Shown: positions 51,442 through 63,612 of the stretch, piece by piece
Numbering within the stretch: the first letter of the stretch is position 1
Layout: the number at the start of each line of letters is the position of its first letter
Assembly (NCBI GenBank): GCA_963678705.1
Contig: OY783209.1
Coordinates: forward strand, 2,542,001-2,606,000
From: Panorpa germanica
Lineage: Eukaryota; Arthropoda; Insecta; Mecoptera; Panorpidae
Length of the DNA: 64,000 nucleotides
Reading direction: 5' to 3'
The notes under the pieces: model-generated
What the model was told of the DNA's origin: nothing
What the model saw: only the letters and a program-made list of their open reading frames with translations
Database searches by the model: none
Translations under genes and position numbers: made by a program

Positions 51442-52676
51442 GTTAGCAATCTCGTTGTGTTACTTTTATATAATTTGGAAATTTGCCTTAGATTTATCTT
51501 CTCTCCAGTAGGTATATTGGATGATCTTAAAACAATACAAAATATGGCCCTAGTTGTGCATAATTTTGCAAAATAATCTTTAAAGAAGCGTCCAATATTA
51601 AAGAGCGTTTGAAATAAGTTGGAAAATAAAAAATTGAACTTTTATTTTGACTTGCAATTTCCAGCGCTCTTATGTGGCACTTATATGTACATTTATATTT
51701 TGAATCTTCACGATTTTTTAAATTTGGGACATACTACGCAGAGCATTATCCAAAATTTTAAGTTAAACTAAAATTTAAATCTTTATTAAAAGTCCAAATT
51801 TGTATTTTAAAAGTTGAAACTACCCGACGTTGTGCAAATTCTATTTCCTCTTTTTATTTTATTCGAAATTGTGTTTTCTGATTATTTCCTAAATTGAGGA
51901 ACTTACCATTTCACATACAGCCCCTTTCGTGTTGTAATCTCTCTGGTGATTCATTTACATATTATTTTGTAGACTTTCAAAATACAATATTTACAAATGA
52001 ACCTTTTTATTATTTTACAGAAGTATTTTTTTATTACTTTGATACTTTTTATTTGTCACCTGCCCTGCCTCATCATGTTCGTGTGAAAATCACAAACAAA
52101 TATTACTTAGGAATCACACTTTATCTAGCTAGGTATTTCCGTTTCCAATTTACAGCTAAAGCAGTTAAAAATAACTGTCGGTTACTGATAACTGACTGTT
52201 ACAATAACATTGTTGACAGAGATATGGATTCATTGAAGAGATAACGTGATATTGTACAAATACAAATCAGCAGTAAGGGTTGCCAACAAAAAGAAATAAA
52301 TGATCACCTTAAATGTATTTTTATCAGTTATTTTACCATATTTTTAATAATGTCTTATATGGTTTATAAGGATGAACTTTGAAGAATAAACTCTCTTTCT
52401 ATGTTTAACTTAACATCAATGCTAAGTTATATTTTTATGTTCAAAGTTTTAAAAAGTGTATTTAGCTGAAAACTTGAAAAGCTATAAAATTTATCACCTC
52501 CTTTGTTTATCATCATAAAAATAAGAAAAAAAACATTTTATTAAGAGCAATCTTAATTCGATGAGATAAAAAATTAACCCAAAACACTTAAAAATTATGT
52601 TAAAACAATTAATGGTTTCATGATTGTCAATAAAATGCAACATATACCATTAGTGAGAGTTAACAAGCTAAAAAGC
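51442..52676. other. Non-coding stretch
   Basis: No gene was recognised. A 116-codon open frame at 51894-52244 has no domain, starts at TTG and is within what AT-rich DNA gives by chance. Confidence 0.45.
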
Positions 52677-52684
52677 GTCCAAGT

Positions 52685-53392
52685 CAGGGGTGGAGAACCA
52701 TTTTGAGCATTTATTTCCATGGTCAAAATTTTACAATCATTGTTTTGTTGTAGATGTTTAATTTGAGAAAAAATACCTTCGCTGAACTTGGTAGATTTAG
52801 GATTTTAGTAAAAGAGTACTTGGTTTTATTTTTTTTACATTTTTATATTTACACGCACAATTGAATAATAAAATACATATAATGATACAAAACGATGCTT
52901 CTTTCATTAATTTAATTTGCCCTTGTTGCTGGCTTGAGAGCTGTTAATAGAGTGATTTAAAAACAAAGGAGCAAATCGAAATTACATTAAATAACAAAAA
53001 ATATAATAATAGCATAAAAGAAATGAACAAATAATCAAAATAATACAATATTTCTTTTAAACTAAAAAATACAAAAAATACATTACATTAAAGGGGGATT
53101 TTGCTTTACCAATCGTTATTAAACAATTTAACAATTCTTAGATTTTGAGATGTTTTTCAAATATAAAATGTAAAGCTAGGTTCACACGGCATTGTACTGC
53201 TTGCTTTTTTGCAGTATAAATATTATCGAATAAATAGTGGTGCATACATTTTATATATGCAATATAATAACAATAATATTATATACGAGTACTATAATTA
53301 AAAAATATAAATGAAATTAAGAAATGAACATATAAAAGAAAATGGCCACTTTCTATCACTCTCTAGTCTAGCAAAAAGGCTGGCCATCCCTG
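52685..53392. mobile_element. hAT-like non-autonomous element, 708 bp
   Basis: The left end caggggtggagaaccatttt and the reverse-complemented right end cagggatggccagccttttt are typical hAT (Charlie-like) termini. The flanks are gtccaagt (52677-52684) and gtccatat (53393-53400), an imperfect 8-bp duplication. The interior is AT-rich with no transposase, so it is older than the MITE at 49563, judging by the decayed ends. Confidence 0.6.
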
Positions 53393-53400
53393 GTCCATAT

Positions 53401-54269
53401 CTATATTTGAGGTAGAAAAGTCAGGACCAGTACAGACGAAGCATCGCAGTTTGATTTGTTATTTCCCGATCATTCGATCGCCCGATACACCGATCGGCTA
53501 ACCAACAACAAACCAGACAACCAGCAGTATTAAACAAGAGAGTACTATTAAAATATTCTCTTTCTCTCTCTTGTTTTACTGTCTGGACTTTACAGTAAAG
53601 TATGTCTGTATAATATACCTATACTATATTCGATGGTTTATGTATGTGTGTGCGTATATATACCGTGAGAAATGTCACGCTTTGTTCTTCCATTTAAAAC
53701 CATTGCAAACACCGTCTCTAGTAGCTTAGGGTATTAAGAGGTATTATGTATATCAATTGGTTTTCAGAACTTTAAAGTTGGCTTGATTATTTTATGACCA
53801 CTTTCAGAATAAACAAACTACCAACCATTTAAGCACAATGTTATTTAGCGCAGTTTAACATCATTCTGCTACATTACCATTGAATAAATGCAAAATATAT
53901 TAAAAATCTTTTATTAATATACATCTTAGTTTAATATGTAGGTAATAACATTATATAATCTGGCATAAAAAGTTTTATTAACATCAGAAGATGTACATTT
54001 ATGTCATAAGATTATTTTTGCTATGTAACCTTACGTTATATCAAACTAAGAAAAAATAAGAAACTTAAATATGTCATTGTGTTGTACTTAATATTTCTTA
54101 CTCGAGTTTTTTTCTAAAGGTGGGAGTAGAGAAGAAGAAGAGAGAAATCATAGCTAATCTAAAATGTGTCTAAAGAAAATTTAAAATAAAATACAAGTCC
54201 AAAAAGCAAAATACGAATAAAAAGAAAAGAATTTATATTGTGTGATATTAGAACAATATTTATAATGTA
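53401..54269. other. Non-coding stretch before the acidic ORF
   Basis: A GC-richer patch at 53440-53530 includes cgatcattcgatcgcccgat, a run of CGAT words, followed by AT-rich DNA. No gene was recognised. Confidence 0.45.
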
Positions 54270-54288
54270 ATGGATAACTCCGACATGG

Positions 54289-54645
54289 ATGTCGATGGAG
54301 TACAAGCCTGTCAGCATACTCTCAGATTCAGAACCTGAAGAAATTGCTGATAGTGTGTCTAAATCGAATTCTGTAGAAGAAGTTAAAATTAATGGGGACA
54401 CTTGTAGTAGTCCTGACGTACTAGAAATTGAAAGTGATAAAGAAGATGATTGTATTGTAATAAATGAAAACACTCTTAAAAAGGAATCGTCTTCAGCACA
54501 CCCATTACTTAATGAATCTCCAAGAAGAAGCTCTAGAAATATTAACAGAAAGAGTCATGCCTTAGATGAAGATTCAAATGATGAGGATGATGATGACGAA
54601 GACGATAAGAAGGAGTCAGACATAGAGAAAATAACTCTAATGTGA
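54289..54645 (+). CDS. Short acidic protein with SUMO-interaction-like motifs; possible retrocopy
   Basis: A 118-residue single-exon open frame, rich in Asp, Glu and Ser. Three hydrophobic cores flanked by acidic or Ser residues resemble SUMO-interaction motifs: VSILSDSEPEE, DVLEIESDKEDD and CIVINEN. A basic patch (SPRRSSRNINRKS) could be a nuclear signal, and the end is a poly-Asp/Glu tract. In another frame, ATG at 54270 gives MDNSDMDVDG and the sequence after 54633 gives NSNVNGGLKKSSS then a stop. Both look like natural extensions of such a protein, suggesting two compensating frame slips in a decayed copy. AATAAA lies at 54701-54706. I do not recognise the parent; a real small gene is also possible. 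Confidence 0.4.
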   Translation: MSMEYKPVSILSDSEPEEIADSVSKSNSVEEVKINGDTCSSPDVLEIESDKEDDCIVINENTLKKESSSAHPLLNESPRRSSRNINRKSHALDEDSNDEDDDDEDDKKESDIEKITLM

Positions 54646-54700
54646 ACGGGGGGTTAAAAAAATCATCAAGTTAATGTGACGTAATTTATATTTATTCCAT

Positions 54701-54706
54701 AATAAA
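54701..54706 (+). terminator. Poly(A) signal downstream of the acidic ORF
   Basis: AATAAA 56 bases after the ORF's stop. AT-rich DNA contains many such words, so this is supportive only. Confidence 0.25.
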
Positions 54707-55458
54707 ATAGTTGATATGTTAGTTAAAGCAACTTGTACACTACCGTGTCACCGCTGTACTATTATATGTTTCTCTAAAAGATTCACTCAGTCTCTTAACT
54801 ATAAAGCTTCTTTATAAACCAAAAGGCAGTAACACTTCACAGTACTATCATCATTGAGTAAAGATGAGCGCCTACAGTTTCGCAAGGCTCTTATTCGACG
54901 CAGCTCTCCGAGACAATCTTTCTACGTTTGATATTACAAATCTCATCTTAGCATGGACCCACAAATATTCGAGTCGATACTCTTGCATGCTTTTCTCGCC
55001 AATTGAGCACCAGTCTAAACATTTCCTTTGCTAACTGCGTTCATTGTTCTTAGATCGTATCGCCCACTATTTTGTTTCGATATCGTTTAATATGGTTTTA
55101 CTTTTAAACAATTTGGTTTTTTAATTTATTGTTATTTTTATGTCTATAAATTGTTTTTTTTTATACTAGACATTAATTTATTTACTTAAATACTTACCTT
55201 AAAAACTATTTCTTGTCATATTTTTTGTTCTAGTTTTAGACCAGTCTAGTGGTCTAACTAGTGAAGCGCTAATGACTTTATTTTTTACTTAATGTACACT
55301 ACTCTCACTTTCCAGAATTGCCTAACACTGCAATTTAATCAAAGTTAAAGTTAAAGTTACGTTCAAAGTTATTCTTTGTAAAAAATTACTTATCTGGAAA
55401 TTCACAAATAAAATGTATGTATTTAAATACTTTTGAATAGTATCTATGCACATCTCTG
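54707..55458. other. Non-coding stretch
   Basis: Contains a GC-richer patch (54840-55040) with a 56-codon open frame (54864-55034) that has no recognisable motif. No gene is called. Confidence 0.45.
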
Positions 55459-55682
55459 CTCATGATGTTCACCATCAAAAGCATGCAACGTAATTGCCTT
55501 GCGATCTAGAAACACAGTCGCTCAAAACATATTTCAAATCAGTTTTTTTTTCATTCGCGCTTGTTTGTTCTCTTACTCGTATACACGTGCGTTCTCTCAC
55601 TCACAACACAGTTCCATTCTCTTTCGGTTCGGGCAGATTCGGGGCTCGCGTTTGCAATCAGTCGACCCATGTGCAGACGGCC
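55459..55682 (-). mobile_element. PIF/Harbinger-like MITE, one end only, inverted
   Basis: The right edge reads gtcgacccatgtgcagacgg then cc, followed by TTA (55683-55685). Read on the minus strand it parallels 5058-5275 through cagattcggggctcgcgttt, gctcaaaac and gcatgcaacg. It ends near catcatgag, the same internal breakpoint as the 5058 copy. Confidence 0.6.
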
Positions 55683-55685
55683 TTA

Positions 55686-58269
55686 CTCTGTTCGGAAATG
55701 TTTGCAGCCATAGAATCATAAATCGACTACTCTCTACCCCTGGTTCAGTATTTACTCCGTCTAGACTATAATCGCAAAAAGGTATACAAAACGTTTTGTA
55801 CTTAATGTCGAGATATACCTTAAAAGCAGCAATTCTTAACGAAATTCTTTCATATTTATTATTTAAAAGAAAATAAATTCACTTTGCTCAAATAAATGAA
55901 TATGTAACTCTTATTCAAAAAATTGACTAAAAACCATCATAAAAATAACTCATAAATTCTAAAGAGTTTTAAGTATTTATTTGGATTTCCATATTTGAAA
56001 CGCGATGTCAAAATATTGTCTATGGTATGTGTTTTGTATGGTTCTACTGAATCTAAAGGAACGAAGAAACACCTTATGAGTTGATGGGCCGGCTGCTTTA
56101 TTGCCATAGTGCAGTGTTTGGAAACCTATACGCCATACTGAGATCGCTATGCTACGAATTCTATAGTAGGTTACCACATATAAAGGTTCTCCATCACTCC
56201 CATAGTGCAAGCAAGTCTCAACCTCGGCCTCGGACACAAGTTCCTTAAGTTTCTTTGATATTCATTCATGTTTTGTTTAATTATGTATGTTTTTTATACT
56301 AAGCTTTTTTGTAAATACAGAATAACATTGTATGTATACAAACCATTACACTAATATATGCTTGGATTTCAAGTGTTGAAACAATAAAATAAAAATTAAG
56401 AAACTTAGAAATATTTTCAGATAAATTTTTCACTGAAATGTTGTTGTTGAGATAGAGGAACCATGAAGACAATAGTAGGGACGACATGGTCTGTAGATCA
56501 ACAGTAGTGCCTCGAGTGTATATAGACTGGATACAATTGAATTTGGCAGCCCTGAGAGTTCTTTCTCCAATTCTTACTACTTCTCCTCCCCTATTTTAAA
56601 TTACGTTAGTCTAAGTCCATTATTTCTTCCCAACATGACCAAAGCGGATTATGAAAAAGCAATTCTTTTAGTATCCCAACTAGTCAGAATTTGCTTATAT
56701 TTTATGCAAATCTCGTCCCTCTAATATAGGCCCAGATTTCTGATAATTATTGTCTGACAAAGCCCACGAGAGGGAAGAAATTCTGATGGCTCCACTGAGA
56801 GGTATTTTCAACGACCAGTATGACGATGCGTATGATTTTCTAAATATCGTCTAAAAAGACCTTTACACATATCAGAATCACTAAATATTTCGCCGCGTTC
56901 AAAGAAGAATCAAAGGAATTCCATATAACATATGTTACCAGTACCGCATTAAGGCGTCGTGGGGCTGTAGCAAATATGAAATAGTAGCCAGTGCGGGGTC
57001 TCTAGTGTGACGTCTTTTAGTGTGTATGATTTGAATTCAACAAAATAATTAGTAATTTCATTTCAAATTTTAATTCTATTTTCAAAATGAATCGCGTAAA
57101 CATATAAACTTTCACTTGGAACATTATAATATAGGATATAGGATTTCATTATATTTGTAGCTGCTTTGTAACAGCGAGTGCTTGTGCATTCATCCCAGGT
57201 CCGCGTGGTATTTTCGTAAGGTACTTGTGGTGAACATTTTTTGTTCTAGGCGCTAATCCTGGATATGGCTAATCCAGCACTGTATATTACACAGCGCTAG
57301 AAGAAACCAGAAACGGAAAACAAATAACCCAAAGTACTTTTTAATTTAAGGTTTTAAAATACTTAGTATAAAACAAATACGGATGACTTTTGTAATATTA
57401 ATTATACAGTTATAGCTAGATTTAGTGTTGAACCGCGCTGTTACTTCTGTTACCTGTCTGCATCTTATTAAGTCCGCTAAACACCTATTTTCAAATCTCA
57501 TTAACATAAATATTTAGATTTACTAGTTAAGTGATTTCAACGTTTATATTTATTCAATTTATAATTATTAATTTAATTAATACATTTCATTCTCTTCAAC
57601 TAAATAATTCGTTTGGAATTAAACGTAAATTGGTGAGCATTGATGGAAAGGGTCTACATTATTTAAAAAATAAATAACGATAAAAGAATGTTAAAAAGAC
57701 ACAATTTAACCAACACTTAAAAATAAAGAATGGTTATTACTTGCGTAGTCAATTAATTCCATCCATTAATTGTGTTACACGCAAAGAATGGGGGGATGAT
57801 CACTAATGTGTGACAAGCCGGGGAGAAGCGTCATATTCGCCATTCAACTTACAACCAAAAAGTAAAATAAGAAAAATCCAATTTACTTTCAAATATGTGA
57901 CATGGCAATTAACAATATTTAAATTTTATCAAATTCTTTTACCAGTGAACTACCTTAAAACTTTAGAAATCAAATAATAAGGTGGCCCTTCTTAACTTTC
58001 AATTTGCTATCACTACTTGGAGACAAAAAGATCATTTAAAATAAAGATCGTGGGTGTTACTACCTTAAATTGAAAAACACTTAAAAATCAATTAAAAATT
58101 ATAAAACAGGGATACCAGGAACATAAAAAACGAAATAAAAAAAGTAAAAAATAAATGATTTTTTTTTTAAAGTTCATTAATTTTTTGCCCTTTTTAGAAT
58201 ACAATTGAAAATGTTTAAAATAGCAAAATATATTCATGAGGTAAATGCAAGATTTGACTTAAGAATAAC
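55686..58269. other. Non-coding stretch
   Basis: No gene was recognised. An RTE-like LINE tail fragment lies at about 57030-57140. AT-rich with occasional A/T homopolymers. Confidence 0.45.
57030..57140 (+). mobile_element. RTE-like LINE 3' tail (fragment)
   Basis: The words acatataaactttcacttgg and acattataatataggatata match the pattern at 5930-5972. Only the tail is present. Confidence 0.35.
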
Positions 58270-58275
58270 TTTATT
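58270..58275 (-). terminator. Poly(A) signal of the BTB-BACK gene
   Basis: AATAAA on the minus strand, about 145 bases beyond the stop codon. It is a reasonable 3' end but not unique in this AT-rich flank. Confidence 0.35.
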
Positions 58276-58419
58276 AACAAAATATATTTTTTTCTACAAC
58301 TTTATGAACTTTTTTACATATGATTTTTTTTTGTTGTTGCACTTTTAATTGCTTGAACAAATTTATATTACCGAAAGCGATTAAATTTAATAAGTGGGAG
58401 GGGGGAGAAATTAGAGAAG

Positions 58420-59523
58420 TTATAATACTTCAGGATGGCTCAAATCATCTTCAGTTTCTTGATTATTCCAATAGTTGAAATAACCTTCACGAACGATCTT
58501 CAAATAGTCTAAGAACTCTTCAAAAGAATCATAAATTTTTCCGAAATCTTGATATTGCCTGAAAATAGGTTCCTGGCTGCCATACGTGCTCGTTGTGTAG
58601 TAAAACTCCCTGTCATGCGTGTGATGGTTACCGTAGTACATGATACTAACAGAGAGGCCTTCTGAACGCATCGTAGCAATCTCCGGAATCTTCACAATCT
58701 CTACAAACTTGGGGTTGTAATGGTTAAGGTTCATAGCCACCAAGGAATGTGGGTGGATCAATCCAAATCGAACATACGCCATCAAGCGAACAGCATACTG
58801 TTTCCTCTCTGTCCAATCGTGGAACAACCACCTAACTCCTGCCAGGAAGACCTCCATCTCACAGTTGACCTTGATATGACTAGACTTCATCAGATCAGAC
58901 ACCACCTCCACGTCCAAATCTAAGAAATCTTTAGATGCCACTAGAGCTAGGAAGAAATCACGGATTCTATCAATCATCAACTGCTGGATTGTTACCAATC
59001 CATGTTTTTTAGCTTCCATATACAGCTGATAAGCGAAGAACTCGTAGAAGACGTGGACATTGTCTATAATCACCCAGCACAGCTCCTCCAATTCTGTTAC
59101 ACCAAGATATTTCGCAGCGCAAAGAGTCTCTACAATATTTTCCCTATCCATCAAGACATACTTTTCCTTGTCGGTGGAAATCATCCATTCGTACAACAGC
59201 TTGAACGCGTTTTGGGAGATTACCTTTTCATCGAATTCGTGGACGTTTTCTTTGTGGTCTTCGAAGTATTTGGAGAAGCATTCCAACACAATGTGGTGCA
59301 CCTTGAATTCCTCGGAACCGATCTTGACGACTGTGTCTGTGTGCATTCGCTTTTGAATCATCTCCATCAAGATACTCTCCAGAGATCTTTTCGGGGGGAA
59401 GTAGTACTGCTTAAATTCATCGGGAGTGTTAACCATCAATTGTTTCATCAGTATATCTTCTGTCGGAGGTGGTGTCGCTAATTCTTCGTTGTCATTTCGT
59501 GTACTTTCGTTAGCTACAGTCAT
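58420..59523 (-). CDS. BTB-BACK domain protein (kelch-like family, no kelch repeats)
   Basis: Complete intronless gene for 367 residues. The BTB/POZ domain spans about 57-150 (HTDTVVKIGSEEFKVHHIVL through NAFKLLYEWMIST and AAKYLGVTELEELC). The BACK domain spans about 152-290, with FLAGVRWLFHDWTERKQYAV and AYVRFGLIHPHSLV matching the family's conserved helices. No kelch repeats follow; the last 75 residues are Tyr/Phe-rich and acidic, with no known domain. BTB-BACK proteins usually dimerise and act as substrate adaptors for Cullin-3 ubiquitin ligases, but partner and substrate cannot be told here. The N-terminus (about 1-56) is acidic and Thr/Pro-rich. The start is the first ATG after A-rich leader sequence. 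GC content is clearly higher than the flanks. Lack of introns suggests a retrocopy origin or membership of an intron-poor expanded insect family. Confidence 0.92.
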   Translation of the reverse strand: MTVANESTRNDNEELATPPPTEDILMKQLMVNTPDEFKQYYFPPKRSLESILMEMIQKRMHTDTVVKIGSEEFKVHHIVLECFSKYFEDHKENVHEFDEKVISQNAFKLLYEWMISTDKEKYVLMDRENIVETLCAAKYLGVTELEELCWVIIDNVHVFYEFFAYQLYMEAKKHGLVTIQQLMIDRIRDFFLALVASKDFLDLDVEVVSDLMKSSHIKVNCEMEVFLAGVRWLFHDWTERKQYAVRLMAYVRFGLIHPHSLVAMNLNHYNPKFVEIVKIPEIATMRSEGLSVSIMYYGNHHTHDREFYYTTSTYGSQEPIFRQYQDFGKIYDSFEEFLDYLKIVREGYFNYWNNQETEDDLSHPEVL

Positions 59524-60736
59524 TTTTGTTTATTTTTTTTTTTAATTATTAAATTTAATTAATTAAGTTTAAAATGATAATTATAAATTTAAATTTGTTC
59601 AATTAATTTTTTGTATGCTGTGTGAAATTTTGTAAATTTGATTAACACTAAACTAACGATTTCTTAAATTTATGAAATTTGTATTCTTTTATTTTGTGAA
59701 GACAAAATATTAGTAGCCTATAGGATTGCGGAAATTTTAGGGAAAATAAAATATTGACTGATTTGTTTTATTTTTTTAACAAATGAATCACACACAGGTT
59801 GTGAACATCTTTTTTTCTTTGTAACTGATTATTTTTTTGCGGTGTTTGTGAAATATATTAAAGGGCAAATATAGAGCCCCCGGCGAGATGCGGTCTAAAA
59901 CTGTCAAAAGCAAAATACGAGAGGATCTCTTTCAAACAATGCGTTAATATAGTAACTTAAACGCCTTAAGAAGAAGAACAGACTGACGCTAAACAAATAC
60001 TTTAGTTGAATTCGTGAATGGTAAATTCGAATTATCTAACAAGCATGAAATTTCTTTCGGGGAATTTTAGACTACATACAATACATTTTTTAGTGATAAC
60101 CTATTTACAAAAGCTAACCTTTCATTTCACGAAAAAGGACCTCTGTTTTGCTCAATTGTCCATTTATCTCAAAGATAAAGCGCAACTTCAGATATTTAGC
60201 AAGCCTCTTTTTAACATTTGACTATAAAAACAACATTCCCATTGAAATAATTGTATCAACAATTAATTCAGTTTGAATTTACCGCCATATGTCATTGTAT
60301 AATTCACATTATCACCGCTAGGAGTATGTTTAACATTTTATTTTTAACAATTAATTTATTTTATTCGCTGTGCTATGTCTTTTATCGGCACATCGTGCAC
60401 ATCACATACCACGAATCTTTACGGAGATACGCATTCATGTAATATTTGAGTTTTTCTTTTTATTTAAGTGCCCATAGAATTTAATGTTTCACGCACCTTA
60501 ACCATCTTAGTCGATAATTAAATTATAGTTTTTATAATGAAATAAATAAACTATTTAAATTCCAGTCTGCAATCAATCTACCAGTATATAAAAGCATTCA
60601 ATAATGCCAAACAGATATGTTGGGAATGTCTTATAACATAAAATCACTTCTTAACCACATTCATAACTTATATTGTATGTAATTTTTTATTTTAAATCGC
60701 TTAGAGAGTGATAGTTATCCATCCGAAAGATATATT

Positions 60737-60770
60737 CAGGGCCGTGCTTTGGTATGATTGCAACCAGTGC
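60737..60770 (+). mobile_element. hAT-like terminus (single end)
   Basis: cagggccgtgctttggtatg resembles other hAT termini here. No partner end was found. Confidence 0.3.
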
Positions 60771-61116
60771 GAAAACCAGTTTTTCCGCATTACATTTAAT
60801 AAAACGTTACTAACAAGTTACACGATACGGCAAGTTACTCGGGACAGTTATTCGCACCGTGCGAGTTAGTGTCATGTGCGATTGGGACAGTAGCTCGCAT
60901 GCGAGTTACTACAACATGTTTTGTTTTCACTGTCATTGGATTTCCCCCACTACAGCACAAAGCAACAGGGAACGTCAACACTCACTGAAACTCAAGCGAC
61001 TACTCGCCTGTGTGATCGGTTGAGGCTAGTAGAGCTGCTGACCTGACAGTATATAGAGCCAGTAGCTGTCTACAACTTTTGACTTCCATATTTATATGCT
61101 CTAAGGCTATATTACG

Positions 61117-61303
61117 CTCTAAGACTCCCAGTACAGTCCTGATACTACTCTGGATTCAGTCTTATCTTAACATAAACAACTCTGGAATGCGTATGGAGCT
61201 CTGCATTGGAGACCACTTGGAGAGAATGATATAATCTAAACCTTGGAATCCTTTTGTATCTGGTACAAGACACTGCAGACGACATGCCTTATATAATCGT
61301 TGA
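61117..61303 (+). repeat. Dispersed repeat of about 200 bp (copy 2)
   Basis: Same orientation and block order as 38212-38421, with internal length differences. Family not recognised. Confidence 0.6.
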
Positions 61304-63383
61304 CATAACCAACCTTAAACTTTTTTCTTAAAATAAGGTATACATGGGGCCCGGATTATTCGCGTGCTAAAAGCGCTTTACGTACGCGTGATCGCCCCTG
61401 TAATAATCATAATAAATCTTAAATACATTTCAATGTACACAAGAATGTAAAACAAACGTTAATCATTATTCAATAGCAAATATTTTCTAACCTAGAAAAT
61501 ATTCAAACAATCAAACATTTACAAAACTGTATATTTTTTTACAGATTTTTAATTTTATTTCTTTTAGGTAAAATATGAATAGCACACAGGAGGTCTGCCT
61601 TTTTTGTTGTATATATATTTTTTTAATGTGTGCCGCCTCAAACAAACATTGCCCAAATATGTTTTGACTGTTTTTAAATAAATTGCCTTCTACACTTCCG
61701 CTGATTGATGGTGTCCCTGTCCATAGATGCTCTATATCTTTCTGTCTCTTTCTCTCTCTCTAACTCTCTGCTCTGCTCTACACTCGTTAAAGTTGAAATC
61801 TTTCTGGTTATAAGCAATGTTCAGGATTTCATGTTATAGATACTAAAAATAGGCTATAGTTAACCTTTCATATACCTAGTATAATATACAATGAATAAAA
61901 TTGTTTTTTTTATTTTCGGTCAAAGCAAAACGCCTTTTATTTTGACAAGACCCTTGTGCCCTTGCGGTATATAAATGCTTGTATCTTGTTTTTTTTTTTG
62001 TGTTTTTTGTTAAGGAGACAGTGGCGTAGATAACTAGTTTAAAAATATATAACTTTCCCGTTTAAAAAGTTTTATTCATGATAGAAAAAGTTTGTATTTC
62101 GATAGGTCTAGGATAAGTATTCACAGGTCTGTACTTATCGACGTATGCAGATCTAAAGCTGCGTACACATACGTGAGACTTAAACATGCGACATCCAACA
62201 TTTGTTGTAAGAAGTTGTACAACACATCCACACTAGTGCGACATGCAACTTAATACGTCTGAAGCTTTCATATTTCGAACGAATTCAAACTGAGTTTTAC
62301 AAGGATCTATTGTTCAGGTCTATTTCATTTCTTCATTTAAACACCATTTTCAATTATTTTTATTTATTTACTAAACACAACTGAAGAAAACATCAACGCA
62401 TAATGAGATTATACTGGAGACTGAATATGTACTCGACCCTTTTGTTTCATAAAAATACTATAAACCTAGAATTTTAAAAAAGAGCATAAGTAATGCGTAC
62501 TCGAAGTACTCTAATGCGGACCCGAATATAAAAGTATTAAATCGATTCTACGTCACTGGCACCAGGCTGTTGCCTTGTTCCTGGTTAGACAGGTCCTTTC
62601 TGAAGATGAGGAACATGCCAAGTCATTCTGCATTGATATACACACCTTTTGTTGGACCATTTTATTCTATTTTCATCTAAATTCCATTGTACTGGCAAAA
62701 GTAGCTAATGATTAACAAAAATTATATCAATGAAATATATATCTATCTATTATTATTATTAACTTTATAATTCTTTTAACACTCACTTCAGAATGAAACC
62801 TAAATTTATAATTAGACTAAATCAAGTTCCTGGACGAAGGAAAGCATCTTACCTTTGTTGAATTCTTTTGCAAAAATATGTATATGAAATTGGTTTAAGT
62901 TCGGTCTATTTCCGATTTTTGGATTTTGTTAGCGTCGCATTTACGCATGAGCTACATAGGCTGGACCTAATGAGCCCACCTCATAACGATTTCCCAGTAA
63001 ACATTTTGGAGTCACTTTGACATCATATTGAAGATGCGTCATGATTTTTTTGTCATGAAAGAGTTCATTTATAGTTCAGTTACTCACATTTTTTCATATA
63101 AAATGTCTACTTTATCGGCTACAGATGGCGAAATTACTCCACCTGTCGGAATACAAATGAAGATTAAGTTGATGCGAACTATAATTGAAGTGAAATAGTG
63201 ATAGAGACGTCACTAAATAGGGCACTTCGCCAAATTGTTTACTGGGTTGACTAGATACAATTGATTTTGCGTGGTAACTAAAAAGAAAAGGTCATTTAAG
63301 ATACTCAATTGTGAGTAACTACAATCGATTTCTCGTGGTCTGATTTATATTGTGCCTAAGAGCCGTTCGTGAATAAATGCAGC

Positions 63384-63475
63384 CAGTGACGGCCTTAGTC
63401 ATTGCGAGGTCCGGGGGGCGCCAGAACTTTGCGAGCCACTTGTTCTTTGTGTAATTAATGCAAATTGAAAATAAT
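63384..63475 (+). mobile_element. Left end of the 18133-18510 hAT-like MITE family
   Basis: cagtgacggccttagtcatt then gcgagg(t)ccgggg, agaactttgcgagcc and cttgttctttgt follow the left part of the element at 18133. The remainder is absent. Confidence 0.55.
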
Positions 63476-63489
63476 ATCCATATAAAGTA

Positions 63490-63612
63490 TGTCCCAATAA
63501 AAGCACCAAATTTTGACTCATCTCATATAAAACAACAGCCTGTATATTCATATAAGTTATATCCGGATGTTTTATATGAAACGATATTAAAGCCAGCGTT
63601 ATTATTGGGACA
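63490..63612. mobile_element. Small inverted-repeat element (MITE candidate)
   Basis: tgtcccaataaaagc at the left and its near inverse attattgggaca at the right bound about 123 bases. TA flanks the left end only, so the class is open. Confidence 0.4.

Noticed and set aside
51894-52244. 116-codon plus-strand open frame
   Set aside because: Starts at TTG, no recognisable motif, base composition like the surrounding non-coding DNA.
54864-55034. 56-codon open frame starting at ATG (MSAYSFARLLFDAALRD...)
   Set aside because: Looks fairly natural but is short, has no recognisable domain and no supporting splice or poly(A) context.
58720-59481. Plus-strand open frames opposite the BTB-BACK gene
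   Set aside because: Antisense shadows of a clearly coding minus-strand gene.
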